This document shows, piece by piece, positions 11,304-24,127 of a DNA stretch of 64,000 nucleotides. The position numbers and the translations under genes were made by a program. The notes beneath the pieces were generated by a model. That model saw only the letters and a program-made list of their open reading frames with translations, did not search any database and had not been told where the DNA came from. Position 1 is the first letter of the stretch; every line of letters starts with the position of its first letter. The stretch is from the NCBI GenBank assembly GCA_963573315.1, contig OY752141.1:2108001-2172000 (forward strand), read 5' to 3'. The DNA comes from Entomortierella parvispora. Lineage: Eukaryota; Mortierellomycota; Mortierellomycetes; Mortierellales; Mortierellaceae.

Positions 11304-13030
11304 TTAGTTGCTGCCGTTGGTGATGACGGCGGTGTTGACGGCAGCGCCAGTGGTCAACTTGGCGTTGGCAATGACCTGGAGGATATCAGCAAGGGACTGC
11401 TTCCAGCTGCCCAAACGCTGGCTCAACTGCTGCCACTGGGCAGTTCCAAACGTCCTGTAGATAGAACGGTTGATAATAACGACCTTGGACACCTGGTTCA
11501 ACTTGGCCTCGACCAATCCAGCGCGGATTACGTCAATGACCCAGAGCTCGACCTCGCTTTCCTCAACCTCAAGGGCCTTGGCAATCTCCTGGTAGCTCAA
11601 CTCACGGGTCAAGTTCTCAGATCCCAAAGAGGCAAGAGACAACAGGCGAATCTTGCGAAGGGTCTCCTCCTCGTCCAAGCCCAAACCCTTGACAAGTCCA
11701 GCATCCTTGGCAACCAATCCACGGAAATCCTGAACGTTGCCGCTCATGAAGACAGACAAAAGCTCGTAAACCTTCTCGGACTTCAAGTTCTGAATGGCAT
11801 CAATCTTCAACAAGTTCTCAAAGTTCAAAACATTGGAAAGAGCGATCGACTCGACAATAGCGCGAGTGGCGTTGGTCTTCTGGGAGTCCAAGTCCGAGGA
11901 TCCGTTGTAGGTGGTGAGGGCCTTGAGAAGGAACTCCAAGGACTGGTACCTAGAATTGGTGAGAATAACAAAATCAGTCTTCCGATCTCGAATTTCGCAC
12001 GTTGATCCAAGTGTCACGTCAAAAATGTCGATCCAAAGTCCTCGAAGATGTTCCTGAGACTTACTCGTTTCCAGACTCCTTCAAGCGGTCAGACAAGGTC
12101 AATAACAAAGAGCGCTCGGCGTCAACACCAACACCCCACTCGCTGATCCAGTTGGGGACATACTGGAGCTGAGGAAGAACAAGATCCATGTCGTCGCTAG
12201 CAACGGCCAAGTCAACAATGGCAGTGAAAACTGACAAACGGAGAGGAGAGTTGGCGGGGAGAGTGTTGAAGATGTTGGAGAGGCTAGTGATACAAGGACA
12301 AGGACAAAAACACGGTGGTGGTCAGCCAAAGATCGACCTATCATTGCCAATGCCTAAAAAATTGAGTCCTGACAACATACACCTTGAACTTAATGTTGGT
12401 CTTCTGGGCGGGCTCGGAGATGAGAGACTTCAAGACCTGATCCAAAACGGCCTTGTCAGACTCGATAAGGACAATGGCAACCAGCAAGTTGTGGGCAGCC
12501 TCAAATTCTACAAATTGGCGAACAATTGACAACAATTAGTCTCCTGTAACACGCTCCCAAAGACGATCGGGGACAGCACAAAACCCATACCCTTCTCGGG
12601 AGCCTCCAAGAGAGTCTTGCTCTCCCGAACAAGAACCTTGGTAGCCTCAGAGATGTTGTTGGCCTCGGCAAGAGGGGTAACCTCTTTGACCAAAGTCAAC
12701 TCCTCGTCGCCGCGGAGAGTGCTGATGTAGGTGGCCAACTCAGCAACCTAGTTAATTCAAAGGACATGATGGCGTTAGAGGAGCCATTGTCGGCAATCGT
12801 CATGGCTATGAATGTTGGCATCCATTGTCCACCCAAGTCAATCCTCGAGCAAGATCGTGCAAAGTGCAACTTCAGAACGTGCGTCGCCAGGTCTACACAT
12901 TTCTGAGGCGATGGTGCAAAGCCGGCAGAGCACAGTGTCGGGGGGAGCAAGGGGATGGGTAGCGGGGGTTGGGCTTCAAGCTCTGTACCTGATTTCCAAC
13001 AGGAGCGTCGATGAAGATGATTGAGTCCAT
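11304..13030 (-). CDS. eIF3m: Translation initiation factor eIF3 subunit M
   Basis: Five exons in reading order (13030-12989, 12747-12591, 12507-12381, 12283-12065, 11949-11304) give 396 aa. A PCI-domain subunit of the eIF3 complex on the 40S ribosome. The C-terminal part has the PCI winged helix: LTRELSYQEIAKALEVEE, VELWVIDVIRAGLVEAKLNQ, then the eIF3m-specific RTFGTAQWQQLSQRLGSWK. The N-terminus MDSIIFIDAPVGNQ sits alone in a 42-nt first exon followed by a 241-nt intron. Exon 3 must end at GT|GTATGT rather than at the GTGTAT two bases earlier, to keep the VLSNIF frame. Length is close to the human protein (374 aa). Confidence 0.93.
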
Positions 13031-13452
13031 TGTGATCTGCGTGGTTGAAAGACAGAGATGATGCAGGCCTGCCTCTTCATGATATCAGCGCATCTCATGC
13101 TGCTGCTGATGCCAGGGCAAAATTCCCTGCAAAAAAATAACAGCACGTCACCGTATTTTCAAAAGTTGCAATTACTGAACCATCGTCCAAGGCGACCGCA
13201 GCTCTGTCAATCTCCAGGGCAGCACAGAGACACAAGTAACAGAATCAGCCGAACCCTCGGACTTTCAGTTCAGGGATACAGCACTGGAGCAACCACATCA
13301 TGTAAGCATTGATTTTTTAACTAGAGATTTTTAATGAAAGGTGCAACCATGAAAGGTGCAACCAGCAATCGTGCTAGATCCTGTCCATCCTGGAGGATAA
13401 AACTTGGTTCCTGAACAACGGCGGAAGCTTCACAACATTCCATTAAAAAAAT
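13031..13452. other. Spacer between eIF3m and eS30
   Basis: The 420-bp interval should hold the eIF3m promoter and the eS30 3' end. A near-repeat of GAAAGGTGCAACCA occurs twice in tandem around 13337-13364. No coding potential seen. Confidence 0.4.
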
Positions 13453-14407
<955 letters not shown>

Positions 14408-14638
14408 TTTCGAATAAAATTTGAGAGAGAGTACGACCGAACCCACAGCCGCAGTGCACAAAAGGACCATCGAATCAGTTGTGGCTTCGCTTCAGTCATG
14501 TGACTTCGTCCAGGCCCTTCACAAAAGGCGCATTCGCTTTCTGTGCGGTTGCATGCAGTACACGTTCGCCCTTGTGCTGAACATCATTCGTACCTGGACC
14601 GCATCAGTACCACCCTGCTGCTGCAGTTGCATGACATC
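14408..14638. promoter_or_regulatory. Shared eS30/INTS1 promoter with GTCATGTGACT element
   Basis: A 231-bp interval between divergent start codons. At 14495-14505 lies GTCATGTGACT, containing CATGTGAC, the reverse complement of the Cbf1-type core GTCACATG (RTCACRTG). The identical 11-mer stands at the same relative place in the eL20 promoter. The function is inferred. Confidence 0.5.
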
Positions 14639-17600
14639 ATGAGCAAAGATGTGCGGAAAGGCAAAGCCCCAGAGCGTATTCCGGGTAAGATGCCGCGCTT
14701 TGTGCTGCGAGCTTTGGCCACAACTTTCGTTCCTTGTCTCTCGCGCGCTCGCATACTCACATCAATCTCTACTATTGAATACCTCGTCCTTCCATACCGT
14801 TATTCCTTTAGATCTAATACCCCTTGGTAAGTGTCTGACGTTAAATCTTCTTGAACTTACCATTCGATGATATGCTGTCGGTCTAACCAACCGTACCCTA
14901 CATCATTTGTTAGGACGAGCTCCAACAAGACCCATCAAATCATCCTTAAAATCAGAAAAACCAGAAGGCACAGCGTCTCAAGACCCGACCTCATTCGGAT
15001 CACTGGACTCGGCACTGGATCCTCAACCACCACTGAAAAAAGTCAGGATCAATACCTCCACAGGGAGCAGCAGTGCGCCGTCAACCCCCCCACGGATCAA
15101 AACTGAAGAATCGACCTTAAGATCCGCTCTGCGCAAGGTCCCGGGAGGAAGCCAGTCGTCAGATCAGAGGCCATCGCCACATTCCGGCAATAGAGCAGCC
15201 ACTCTATGGACACTAAACCGAAATGCTAGGATTGAACAAGAGACAAGCCAGCTCAATCCGCGTCAGGTCGATGAAGAAGGTACATATGACAAAAAGGATC
15301 GCCGCCCTTGACAACAAGCGGACGAAAATGAACTCTGTTGATTCCGCATGGTATCTAACCCTGGATCGATTACATGCATAGTCCACAACACATTTATCCA
15401 GCAATCTTGGGAAGAGCCGCCTCCCGTCCAGCACATTCGAGCTGCTTTACAGTACCTCAAAGCCAATGCTCTAAAACCAGATCCAGTCATTACAGGAGGC
15501 CTCCTACGACTGGGAAAAGCCATGCCTAGATTAATTAGGGACCAAATACTCACCACGATGATGATTCAAATGCTATTGCCGGAATTCACACACAGCTTTA
15601 AGATTCGAACCAACAACACTGTTGTCTTTTTGGTCTGCGCTCTGCTTCACCTAGCATGGGACGAAGTTGATGACTGGCCAACAGACTTTGTGATGGCATA
15701 TCTGGAAGACGCTCTTGGTGAACGATCATGGTGCGCACATTCTGATACCACGCACTTTGTCGGGAATATCCTGACTGCCTTCAGGACAGATGTAAGGATT
15801 GCTGGTACTATCTCCCAACTCTGAAGTTTAAGTTATTAATTCTTTGGTATTCTCTGTCAATAGAGCGTAGATGACGATACAGAAGACGAGAGGCTCGATC
15901 CTGTTCGACTAGACGACAAAAGCAGTACATCGGCAGTCATGGTTACCGTTGACATGAATCAATACACAAGTAAGCGCTGGGTCACCAGGACAGATATATT
16001 TTATATGAAAGAATCCTTCTAACATGTGGCTGTGGTTCTATATGTTCTTTGTAGGTGTCTTGAGTGTGAGAAAGCGCTATAGAGATCCAGAAACAAGGAG
16101 TCTTGTGAAACAAGTTACGTTGGACACCATGTGGGAATACATACCGTCATCAATAGGAGGCAGCGCTGTGGATGCCAGCGTACGCAGCCTCATCAAGGTT
16201 ATGATGGCGACTAGTCGCTGGTCTGAAGTGCGACTTAAAGCAATGGAGTGCATGGAGTGTAAGGAAATATATATGAACATGTCTCTCTGAATGCTTTTGA
16301 CACACCACGATTACTGTTTCGTACTGACTCCAAAATACTGGTCCTTTGTAGTCTGGCTAGGCGGATTCGTCAAAATAGCTAAACCACTTCTTCGACTCAT
16401 TCTGCGCGAAATCACTTCACAGCCAACCTTGTCTACCGATGATCTAGAAACATGGAGGACTCTGATTGACTTTCGGTATAAGGGCCGTCCTCATCAGGTT
16501 GAGACCGTGAAAGAAGAACTTCGCTTTGCGCTCATTGGCCTCAATGGACAGGAACTCATTCGGATAGGACTGAACCATATTATGGCGGCGGAAATGAACC
16601 CGAGCGAATTCAAGAATCCATACCATCTAGATTTAATGGAACTGTTTTTGCATGCTATCCCGGACAAGCCTGCCGTAGAATTTGGATATCTTATTCAAGG
16701 GTGCACTGTTGACGCAGCTTTCCAGATGCTCAACAGCGCGCCAGTTAGTCCGCCCTTAGCTCCGGTCGTTTTGGTGGCCAAAAGATGGATAAGGCACTTG
16801 GGAAAGCGGAGTATGTCGTGGAATGCCGATGTCGTCGTTGGCCTCCTAACGGATGGGGCTCACTTTGCGAGACTGGTACAGAAGCAAGAGCACAATGCAG
16901 TGATCAACGGACGGAATGCAGGAACCCTTTGGTTGCAGGTGGTAACCGAAATTATTTGCTGTGTCATGATGGCCACCGCGATTGATGCCAAAGAAGCAGA
17001 AGAAATCAAGCTCAGCAAGTTTTCTGTCGGGCACGCTCATGCCTTTACCTTGCAGTGGTTTCAGGCTATGATTGGTAGTGGCAGTCTGATTGTCCCAGGC
17101 GACTCCCCCGACGTTCGGAAGACTCCTTTTGGTATAGTTCCGGTGGACGCCCTGAGGATATGTCTTGCTCGACTCTTATTCTTGGACCCTCCTCAGTCAT
17201 ATGCCATGGACAGCGTAAGTATTATTGAGTGTTATTTCAGAGAGTTTGGAAACGCCGTCGATGTACCTCGCCTAACCACTCTTTTTTCATGAGGAAGTCC
17301 TCTCAGGAATTTGACATGAACCTGATCCAAAAACTTCTAGAGAATGGACTCCCGCTGACCGATATGGGGCTCATTGCGCTGTTGGATATGCAACTGCCGC
17401 CGAAGCTTATGCTTTCTCTTGTTGGCGAATATGTCTCTGGCGCAACGGATCTAAGTCGATTTGTGAGTATTGAAAGAAGGAGTGCTCTGAAACTAAATGC
17501 AAAAACAGCAAAGGTTCTAATAGCTTGTGTTCATTTTTTCTTCTATTCTTTGGTTAGTATTCTGACAGTTGCGTCGTCAAGAATCCAGAAGTTATAGTCA

Positions 17601-19868
17601 AACTTTTCAACCTCTCTCGATTCTGTGAGACACCGCATGAAGAAGCCCTGAGGCTTGCGAGAGAAATCCCATTGGCATGGATGCAATCCTATTGGACATG
17701 CTCTCTTATCACCGTAATGCTTGCCAGTTGTAATCCACGGTAAGTATTAACATCAAGAGACAACATCATTGCGTTAAAGGTTAATTGTCTAATGATGTCT
17801 AATGGTCTACCTTCCATACTACGTTTAGAATTTTGGCCTTGGTAGTATGGGATTCGATGCCAGTCATCAGAACGCTCTTGGAACTTTGCATATCACAGCA
17901 ATATTCGTTCCCCCCGCCCAACTATACCTCGCGCTCTGACCCATCAGCTGAGCGTCTTTTGCGCAACAGCATTCTAGCAGACCAAGCTGACCGCGATTGC
18001 GTTCTCGAGTGGGAGAAGAAGGTGCTGGTAATTGAAGGACGATGGAACGAGTCCACTCAAGGTCCTGTGGCACTTTCCTTAAATGGGAGTGAATTCGCTG
18101 GATGGTTGATGCGTCTTGACTATGGTCTCACACAACCACCAAGAGCGCCCCCTGCCGAAGTCATGCAGCAGCTCCGTGGCATGAATGAGAGGTTTGGTCT
18201 GGGGATGAAACTCGCAGCGTCCAGAGACCCCGATTATTTAGGACGAATGGTGGGCACAAACGACGATGCTGCCTGGATTGACCGTCTCCTTCGAGATGTC
18301 CCTGAAATTCTGAATGCCCTTCCAGCATCGACGCTTTGTGCCAGATACTGTCGGTCAGTTGCTACATTAGAAGCGAACAATAACAGGAATTCTGAATCGA
18401 CGGGGGGCGTCAGCGACGTGGCAGCGGACTTCAACGTGCGCAGGAAACTTGGGGGCTACTTGGACAGCGTCATGGATACCAGTGGGGCCAGTGCCTACGC
18501 GCTCTCCACTCTGGACCCAAGGTACCATTTTCAGGAAGTGCGAGATATTTTTGAGTTCTTCTTGGCTCGGCTATGCCCACCTGCGAGCGACTCAGAAATG
18601 GACCTCAAAACGTCAGCCATCATCGCCTTGGAGACCAAAACAGCCATGGATGCACTTTTCCAGGGTCATTTCAAGTGGCCTCAGGTTCTCCTCCAGACGG
18701 TTCTTAGGACCCCTCATACGGGATTTCTTCCTAAAGTTTTGGTCTGGATTGAGACAATTCTGTCTGTGGAGAATGATCCGAAACTGATTCACGCCTGCCT
18801 TGAGTTCCTGCTCAAAGTAGAGTGTCATGGCGCAGACGGTGAGCAGGCCTTGGAATCTAGTCTTCTGGTGGTGGCCCGAGTCTTACTGCAAAGAACCTTT
18901 GTCTTCGATTGGCTTATTCGTGAGCGCGTTGGCTCAGAAGCTGGGGCTGTGGTGCGGACACTTAACAAGCGACTCGAAATGTACTTTGCCCGCCAGGATG
19001 CGACTATGGAGGATGTTAACCATGATTCTGGCCCAGGACACTTCTCAGCGGGTGAGAGATCTAAAGTCCAAGTCCGGTTACTCAACGGCGTGACCTTCTC
19101 GACCTTTTCGGAGATCCTTTGGCTATCGCTCATAGTGATATCGGTCGGCGAAGTCAATAAGCAAGGTCAGAACACTAGTTCACTAGTCATTTGGTGATTT
19201 GAACATGTCTGCAAAGTTTCTAACAAGCTCGTAATGGGAATTGTTTATCTATCAACATTGTCATAGACGGAACAATTTGGAGCTTACTATCAAGTGACGC
19301 GGACTCTCATCCTGTCACACCAAAGAGACTTGTGGATCAGAGTCCTTTGTTGAAGAGCCAACCGCCGCTCTTGAACGACCTTTCTTTAAGAATCCGGCTT
19401 GTGCAATCAACACTGGAATTGGAGATAGTCAGGATAGCGCTGGATGGACTCTCAGTCGTGCAAGTCCTAGAAGTTGCCAAGCAAGGATTTGGTCTCCCAC
19501 TTCATATCGCGCAACTAGTGCACGAGGCCGTGGCTGTGTCTCTTGAAAGAGATAGTGAATCAAACGTGCCTACATACCTGGAACCAACAACTACACGACG
19601 TATGACCCAACAATTGTCCTTGTCAATGTAACTCTGGCGGATGCAGTCTAACCTTCTCTTTACTGAATATTACCAACAATTAGAAATTACGACCCTGCTT
19701 CAATACTACGCTGATCAAGGTGGCCATTCAAGCTCGAGGGCTCTAAGCGTTTTGCAAAATAGGGTAGGGGACGCGAAGTCGGCCAAGCTATTTCATTCCA
19801 GACAAGGGGCTAACGGAAAGGATGAACATCAAACCGCCCTGCCTGATTTTTTCGCGATGGAAAGTTGA
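14639..19868 (+). CDS. INTS1: Integrator complex subunit 1 homologue
   Basis: Eleven exons (14639-14684, 14914-15279, 15382-15791, 15864-15969, 16055-16258, 16352-17214, 17307-17462, 17558-17739, 17829-19165, 19267-19599, 19684-19868) join in phase to give about 1,395 aa. INTS1 is a large helical scaffold of Integrator, the nuclear complex that cleaves nascent RNA and attenuates RNA polymerase II. Matches to animal INTS1 run in order through the protein: a disordered basic N-terminus; DWPTDFVMAYLEDALGERSW (animal NWPEIFVKVYIEDSLGERIW); DDLETWRTLIDFRYKGRP; LLELCISQQYSFPP; VRRKLGGYLDSVMD; LRIRLVQSTLELEIVRIALD near the C-terminus. It is about two thirds of human length (2,190 aa). The donor of intron 9 (GTCAGA) and of intron 10 (GTATGA, chosen for phase) are the least certain. 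The start rests on a 46-nt first exon. Confidence 0.88.
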
Positions 19869-20255
19869 GGAGATTATCACGTAAACGATTAGAACGACCT
19901 TGCCCCGAGGCGCAAAAGTCGTTGTAGAATAGCTAGTTCACTTTTTGTTCAAAAAATGACGTTCGTCCTGTTGTAGCATACAACATTTTTTCGCTCATTC
20001 AGATGAATGTGTTGTCAGGTTCGCAGACTACGGTGGCCCGAGCGAGTAGCAAAATTGATCCCCTTTTTTGAGGAAGGAAATTCCACCTTCCATTTTCAAC
20101 GATCAGTCTTTTTTCAATGTGTTTGTCCACGTTTGGAGCTCGATCCATACCATGTGGTCCTTAAAAAGATCGTGTGTATGACCGAGAAAAATGTCAAAGC
20201 CCTGTGAACTTTCTTCAATTGTACACATCCTTCCTTCCCTTTCTTTGCTTTTTAC
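19869..20255. other. Spacer after INTS1
   Basis: About 390 bp with no gene visible. It should contain the INTS1 3' UTR and the promoter of the next plus-strand open frame. Confidence 0.4.
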
Positions 20256-21554
20256 ATGATGGAGGTGTCATACCGAATGCTATCGTCGTACTTTGCTTCA
20301 ATTGTCTGCAGCTCCATCATTTCGACCACGTTGATCTGTTCATTTCTTTCGACAGGGTCGAGTTCTGCAGAGTCATTGTCAACTTTTGGATCGTGGTTCC
20401 ATTTCAAAGACTTGTCTCCATCACAGTCGTCTTGGACGCGTACAATCTATCGTCCATATCACCAGAGATACCATGGTCGCTCTTCCAGTCACAGGAGTGC
20501 GCCTTTTCTATTCTCGTTTGTATCACACAAAAGGGCAAGGAGGAGAAAGAGTCACCAAGATCAAGAAACGATGATCAGGGCCGTGGAGGACTTCCTGGAC
20601 CATTACAGCAAAGAAGACAATTACTGGCGATGGGACTATGACGCGGTGCTATCAAAAGAGTTGGTTGACATTGTACCACCCTTTGGCTTCAGCAGCAAAT
20701 ACTATGATCAGGTTCGACGTAGGCGTGGACATAGAGGCAACGATGCTACAATCGATACTTCCACATTTGTCACGGCCAAGAATGGTAGAGGTTCTAGCTG
20801 GATAAGAAATCGTGGCGAAGAACTTCCAGTAGCAAGACTTTTCGGAACAGCGCGGATGAGACACAAACCGGCCTGGGTGAAAACTCATATCTCTATCAGT
20901 AACCATGAATCTGGCAGAACCAACTCCAAACCAAAGTCAAGAGAGGCTCGCAAGAGTAGGGTTAGATCGGGATGCTACAAGGGCTGTGGATATGGTTTTC
21001 AAAAGCGGGGACCTATAACTTCTGCCTTTGTCAAGCCAGGAAGATCGAAAAAACTACTTTTCAGGGAAACCGAGGACTACGACTATGGCTTTGATCGGAT
21101 GATTCGATGGAGAGAGAGAGAACGCAAAGACTTTGGAAACACGTATCTTCGTCACGGGAAAGAGGTGCGCTGGAGTGAAGGTGATAATCTTCGCGATTAT
21201 GGAAATGTTGGTTGTCGTGCCTCCTTTTTCATAGCAGGCCAGTGGTTTGTCAGTGACGCCAAGGAACCAACTCCCGTCTGGGTCAGCAATGTGGCTGAAT
21301 CGATCGCATGCCGCAACTATGGCAATGGCCAAAGCTATATGTCGCCTACCATCCCACACCTTGATATCGATGTGGGAACCAGCAGCAGAGAAAGACTGCT
21401 GAAGACATTGCAACCTCGGGACGGGTTCGTCTACCTTAAAACGGCTAAACCTCCAACATCGTCGCCTTCGGTGTCTGCGATACCTAGAGTTCAGCTACGA
21501 CAAATGCTAAGGAAACCACGACTACCATTACGGGCTCTTACACCCAAAGAATGA
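20256..21554 (+). CDS. Unrecognised basic, Arg/Ser-rich protein
   Basis: An uninterrupted frame of 432 aa beginning MMEVSYRML. The first 30 or so residues are hydrophobic (a possible signal or anchor), followed by a basic, Arg/Lys/Gly-rich body with charged blocks such as MIRWRERERKDF and an acidic-aromatic stretch EDFLDHYSKEDNYWRWDYD. An internal ATG at 20571 (MIRAVEDFLDHY) is an alternative start that would remove the hydrophobic part. I recognise no domain. It is transcribed towards the membrane protein at 22114 and may be lineage-specific. The last 60 nt overlap a minus-strand frame. Confidence 0.45.
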   Translation: MMEVSYRMLSSYFASIVCSSIISTTLICSFLSTGSSSAESLSTFGSWFHFKDLSPSQSSWTRTIYRPYHQRYHGRSSSHRSAPFLFSFVSHKRARRRKSHQDQETMIRAVEDFLDHYSKEDNYWRWDYDAVLSKELVDIVPPFGFSSKYYDQVRRRRGHRGNDATIDTSTFVTAKNGRGSSWIRNRGEELPVARLFGTARMRHKPAWVKTHISISNHESGRTNSKPKSREARKSRVRSGCYKGCGYGFQKRGPITSAFVKPGRSKKLLFRETEDYDYGFDRMIRWRERERKDFGNTYLRHGKEVRWSEGDNLRDYGNVGCRASFFIAGQWFVSDAKEPTPVWVSNVAESIACRNYGNGQSYMSPTIPHLDIDVGTSSRERLLKTLQPRDGFVYLKTAKPPTSSPSVSAIPRVQLRQMLRKPRLPLRALTPKE

Positions 21555-22012
21555 AGTTCTCTGATACACATACTCCGTACCGCTGCATGCCTGTAAGGTG
21601 TACAACCTTTTGTGATAGGACGAGATAGAACTAGGACAAGCGCCAGGGCCTTCTTGGTGTTATGAATGTGATATTGCAGGTTGCTCAACGTGAATTGCAT
21701 CTCCCGGCTAACAAAATCTGCAAGTGGTAACTCTGAGATGATGATTAACATTGCATGGGTACCGTTCCCATCAGCACCACTCTTCATCCCCACTGCCAAC
21801 ATTCTGATTTGTCCCAGAATCGTACCATCAAACAACGGCAGTCTGAGGTTCTGCAGTGGAGGCCCCTCTTCACGGCTCCAAGCTCTATCCAAAGATTTCC
21901 TTAGCTCTTCATCCTGTATTTCCACACTCCAACCCATCAAACTTCCAACGATCCAGCCCTGAGCAACGCCAGGACTGATCAACTTGATACTGCCTCTAGT
22001 GCCCCTCATACC
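21491..22012 (-). other. Possible minus-strand coding segment, unrecognised
   Basis: A 174-aa frame starting MRGTRGSIKLISPG. Its composition looks protein-like (SLMGWSVEIQDEELRKSLDR, then LFDGTILGQIRMLAVGMKSG), unlike most antisense shadows here. It overlaps the end of the plus-strand 20256 gene by 64 nt and starts only 101 bp from the divergent gene at 22114. The plus strand across 21555-22110 also shows scattered splice-like signals, so this could be a real gene, an exon cluster of a plus-strand gene, or chance. Confidence 0.25.
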
Positions 22013-22113
22013 ATAGAGACTGCACGACCAGCCCAACCGTCACGCGATCCTCATGCCAGCTTTACACGTTCACAACGTGCCTGAAAACAAACACCACAAA
22101 TACAACAAAGACC

Positions 22114-23934
22114 ATGCGCGACTTTGCAATTCGAGTTCTGTCCGCTTTGCATTCATTTGCTTCGACTGGCGTCGATAACATGTTCAGTTCCCTTGTGCAA
22201 CTGCGCGAAATTTCATATGGCAACAAATCGGGCACCGAGTTTGTCCGGTATGACTATGGTGGTCATGACCGGACTTTTGGTCATTTTTACTTCAACGACA
22301 AACAAACGCTCAGGCGAGTGCTGAAATTGGCTCATCAATATCGCTTTCAACTTTTGAAGATTGCAGATTTCATTGGAGGCAGCAGCAATGGAGCTGGTCA
22401 AGGCAAATCGCTCTCGCAGTACGACGGTGGCAGTAAGGAAATGGTTCATTCGCGAGCAAGACTGGCCAATCATCCAGTCCTGGAAATGCTCGCTTCCAAC
22501 TTGTGGATACGACTCGGACTGTTGATAGTCTTGTGCTTGGGCGCGTTCATGTATTGTTTAAATATGATGGAGCAACAACAGGCCGAGATTGCAGGCAGGG
22601 GTACAAATTGGTGGGCCGACATGTCGCCATTGACATCGGCCATGTCCTCTGGATCGTCTTCAGCGGCCGCAACGTCTATACCTCCATCGACGCCAGGGAT
22701 TATTGAGGAGAGCACGTCAGGAGAGACTTCAGTAGGGCTGGGAGTACAACTGCCTGAAGAATCGGTGCCTGAATCAACAATCAGAGACGCGTCGTCCAGA
22801 CCATCAATATCCAGACTGCTGTATTTTACACGCCAGGGTAAGATGCACCCTACCCTGATGAAAAGATGACAAGACTTCTAATGGAACGCGCTCTTTGTCT
22901 TCATAGACGCGTCTAGTCAAACGGCAATCAACTGGTCCTCCTTAGCCACATTGATATCCACTGTTACCCGTTCGACAACTAGTGCATTGGCGCTCACCAG
23001 CGGGACAACAGACATGTCTGACAATAGCGAGAACAATGACGGTACTCACAGTAATCTAGAGAGCAGCCTCGATTCTCATCCCCACTCTTTGCTTCAGAGC
23101 GACCTGATCGAGCTCAGTGACAGCAACTCAGAAACGCGAGTCGCCTTACACGCCAACAATGACAACAGCCATGAAGAAATAATGCCCATAACAAAATCGA
23201 GGGGACGAAGCACAGCGAGCAAGTATGGTCTTCTCACGAGCAACAGAGTGGAGGAGACAAGAAACAAGGTGTTCAGTAGATATGCTGGTGGCTCTGTGTC
23301 ATCCAACTCCAGCGCGGGATCTAGCCGGACTGGTTCCCGTCGACAGAGCGTCGTCTCCTTCGCATGTTCGACCTCCATCACCAAGCAACAATCCGCGGCC
23401 CCCACTATTCCAGATAATATTGAAGGGCCGATAACAACAGCAAGGCAGCTGGGAGCAGTTTCAAGCGATTACTTTTGTGCCATGGCATTGATATACTATT
23501 CATACCCGTACATGTACACCTTCTTTCGACATGACATCCCTTCCTCATTTTCTGTCAGTGGCGGAAAATTTTCACTATCATCATCGTACTCAAGGGCAAT
23601 GTCTGGTTTGAGATCCACGCAAAGCGTCTCTGTTCTGAGTAGCAGGAATACCAGGGATCGGCAAGTGCCTTCGCGTCTTACTTTGCCCCATTTCATGAGG
23701 ACTTGGACTTGCATCCAACGGCGACAGTCGTCAACGCTGCCGCAAATGTCCAACCGATCTCGACGAGAACGAGATCTTGGCAGATTTATACGTCATCAAC
23801 ATGTATCGGGCAGTGTTCAGAGAAACCCAAGACAACAATGGCTGAACATTCGTCGTTCCAGGGTCAAGTTATCACAATTGAGCGCTACCACTTCTTCATC
23901 CTCATTGACACATGCGACAGTAGTCATCTTATAA
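22114..23934 (+). CDS. Unrecognised single-span membrane protein with Ser-rich tail
   Basis: Two exons (22114-22837, 22907-23934) join in phase to give 583 aa. Residues 1-125 form a soluble region (MRDFAIRVLSALHSF; later YDYGGHDRTFGHFYF), followed by one strong membrane segment around residues 130-152 (LWIRLGLLIVLCLGAFMYCL) and then about 430 residues of Ser/Thr/Arg-rich low complexity. No known domain. The C-terminus is uncertain: past 23650 two other frames also look coding, one including HEDLDLHPTATVVNAAANV, so a further intron near 23650 is possible. Confidence 0.5.
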
Positions 23935-24127
23935 ACTGGGATGGTAAAATACAATTTAATTGACTCTATAGTGGATGATGCAAAAGTCAAAAGAATGCGA
24001 TTGAAAGAAAATGCAAAAGAAGGGATGGCATGGACAAGTTATCTGGGATATCGATAGCAAAACAACGCTGATTGCTGAAGAAGAAAATATAAAAAATAGC
24101 TGTCCCTCGATCGGATTGTTTCTTTCT

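Noticed and set aside
14859-14863. Alternative eS30 start, ATG followed by GTAAGT on the minus strand
   Set aside because: It would extend eS30 across the INTS1 start and put its promoter in INTS1 exon 2; the ATG at 14407 has a promoter element at the same distance as in eL20.
19622-19631. INTS1 ending at the TAA after QLSLSM
   Set aside because: Splicing from 19599 to 19684 keeps frame and adds a C-terminal block (TTLLQYYADQGGHSSSRAL) like the end of animal INTS1.
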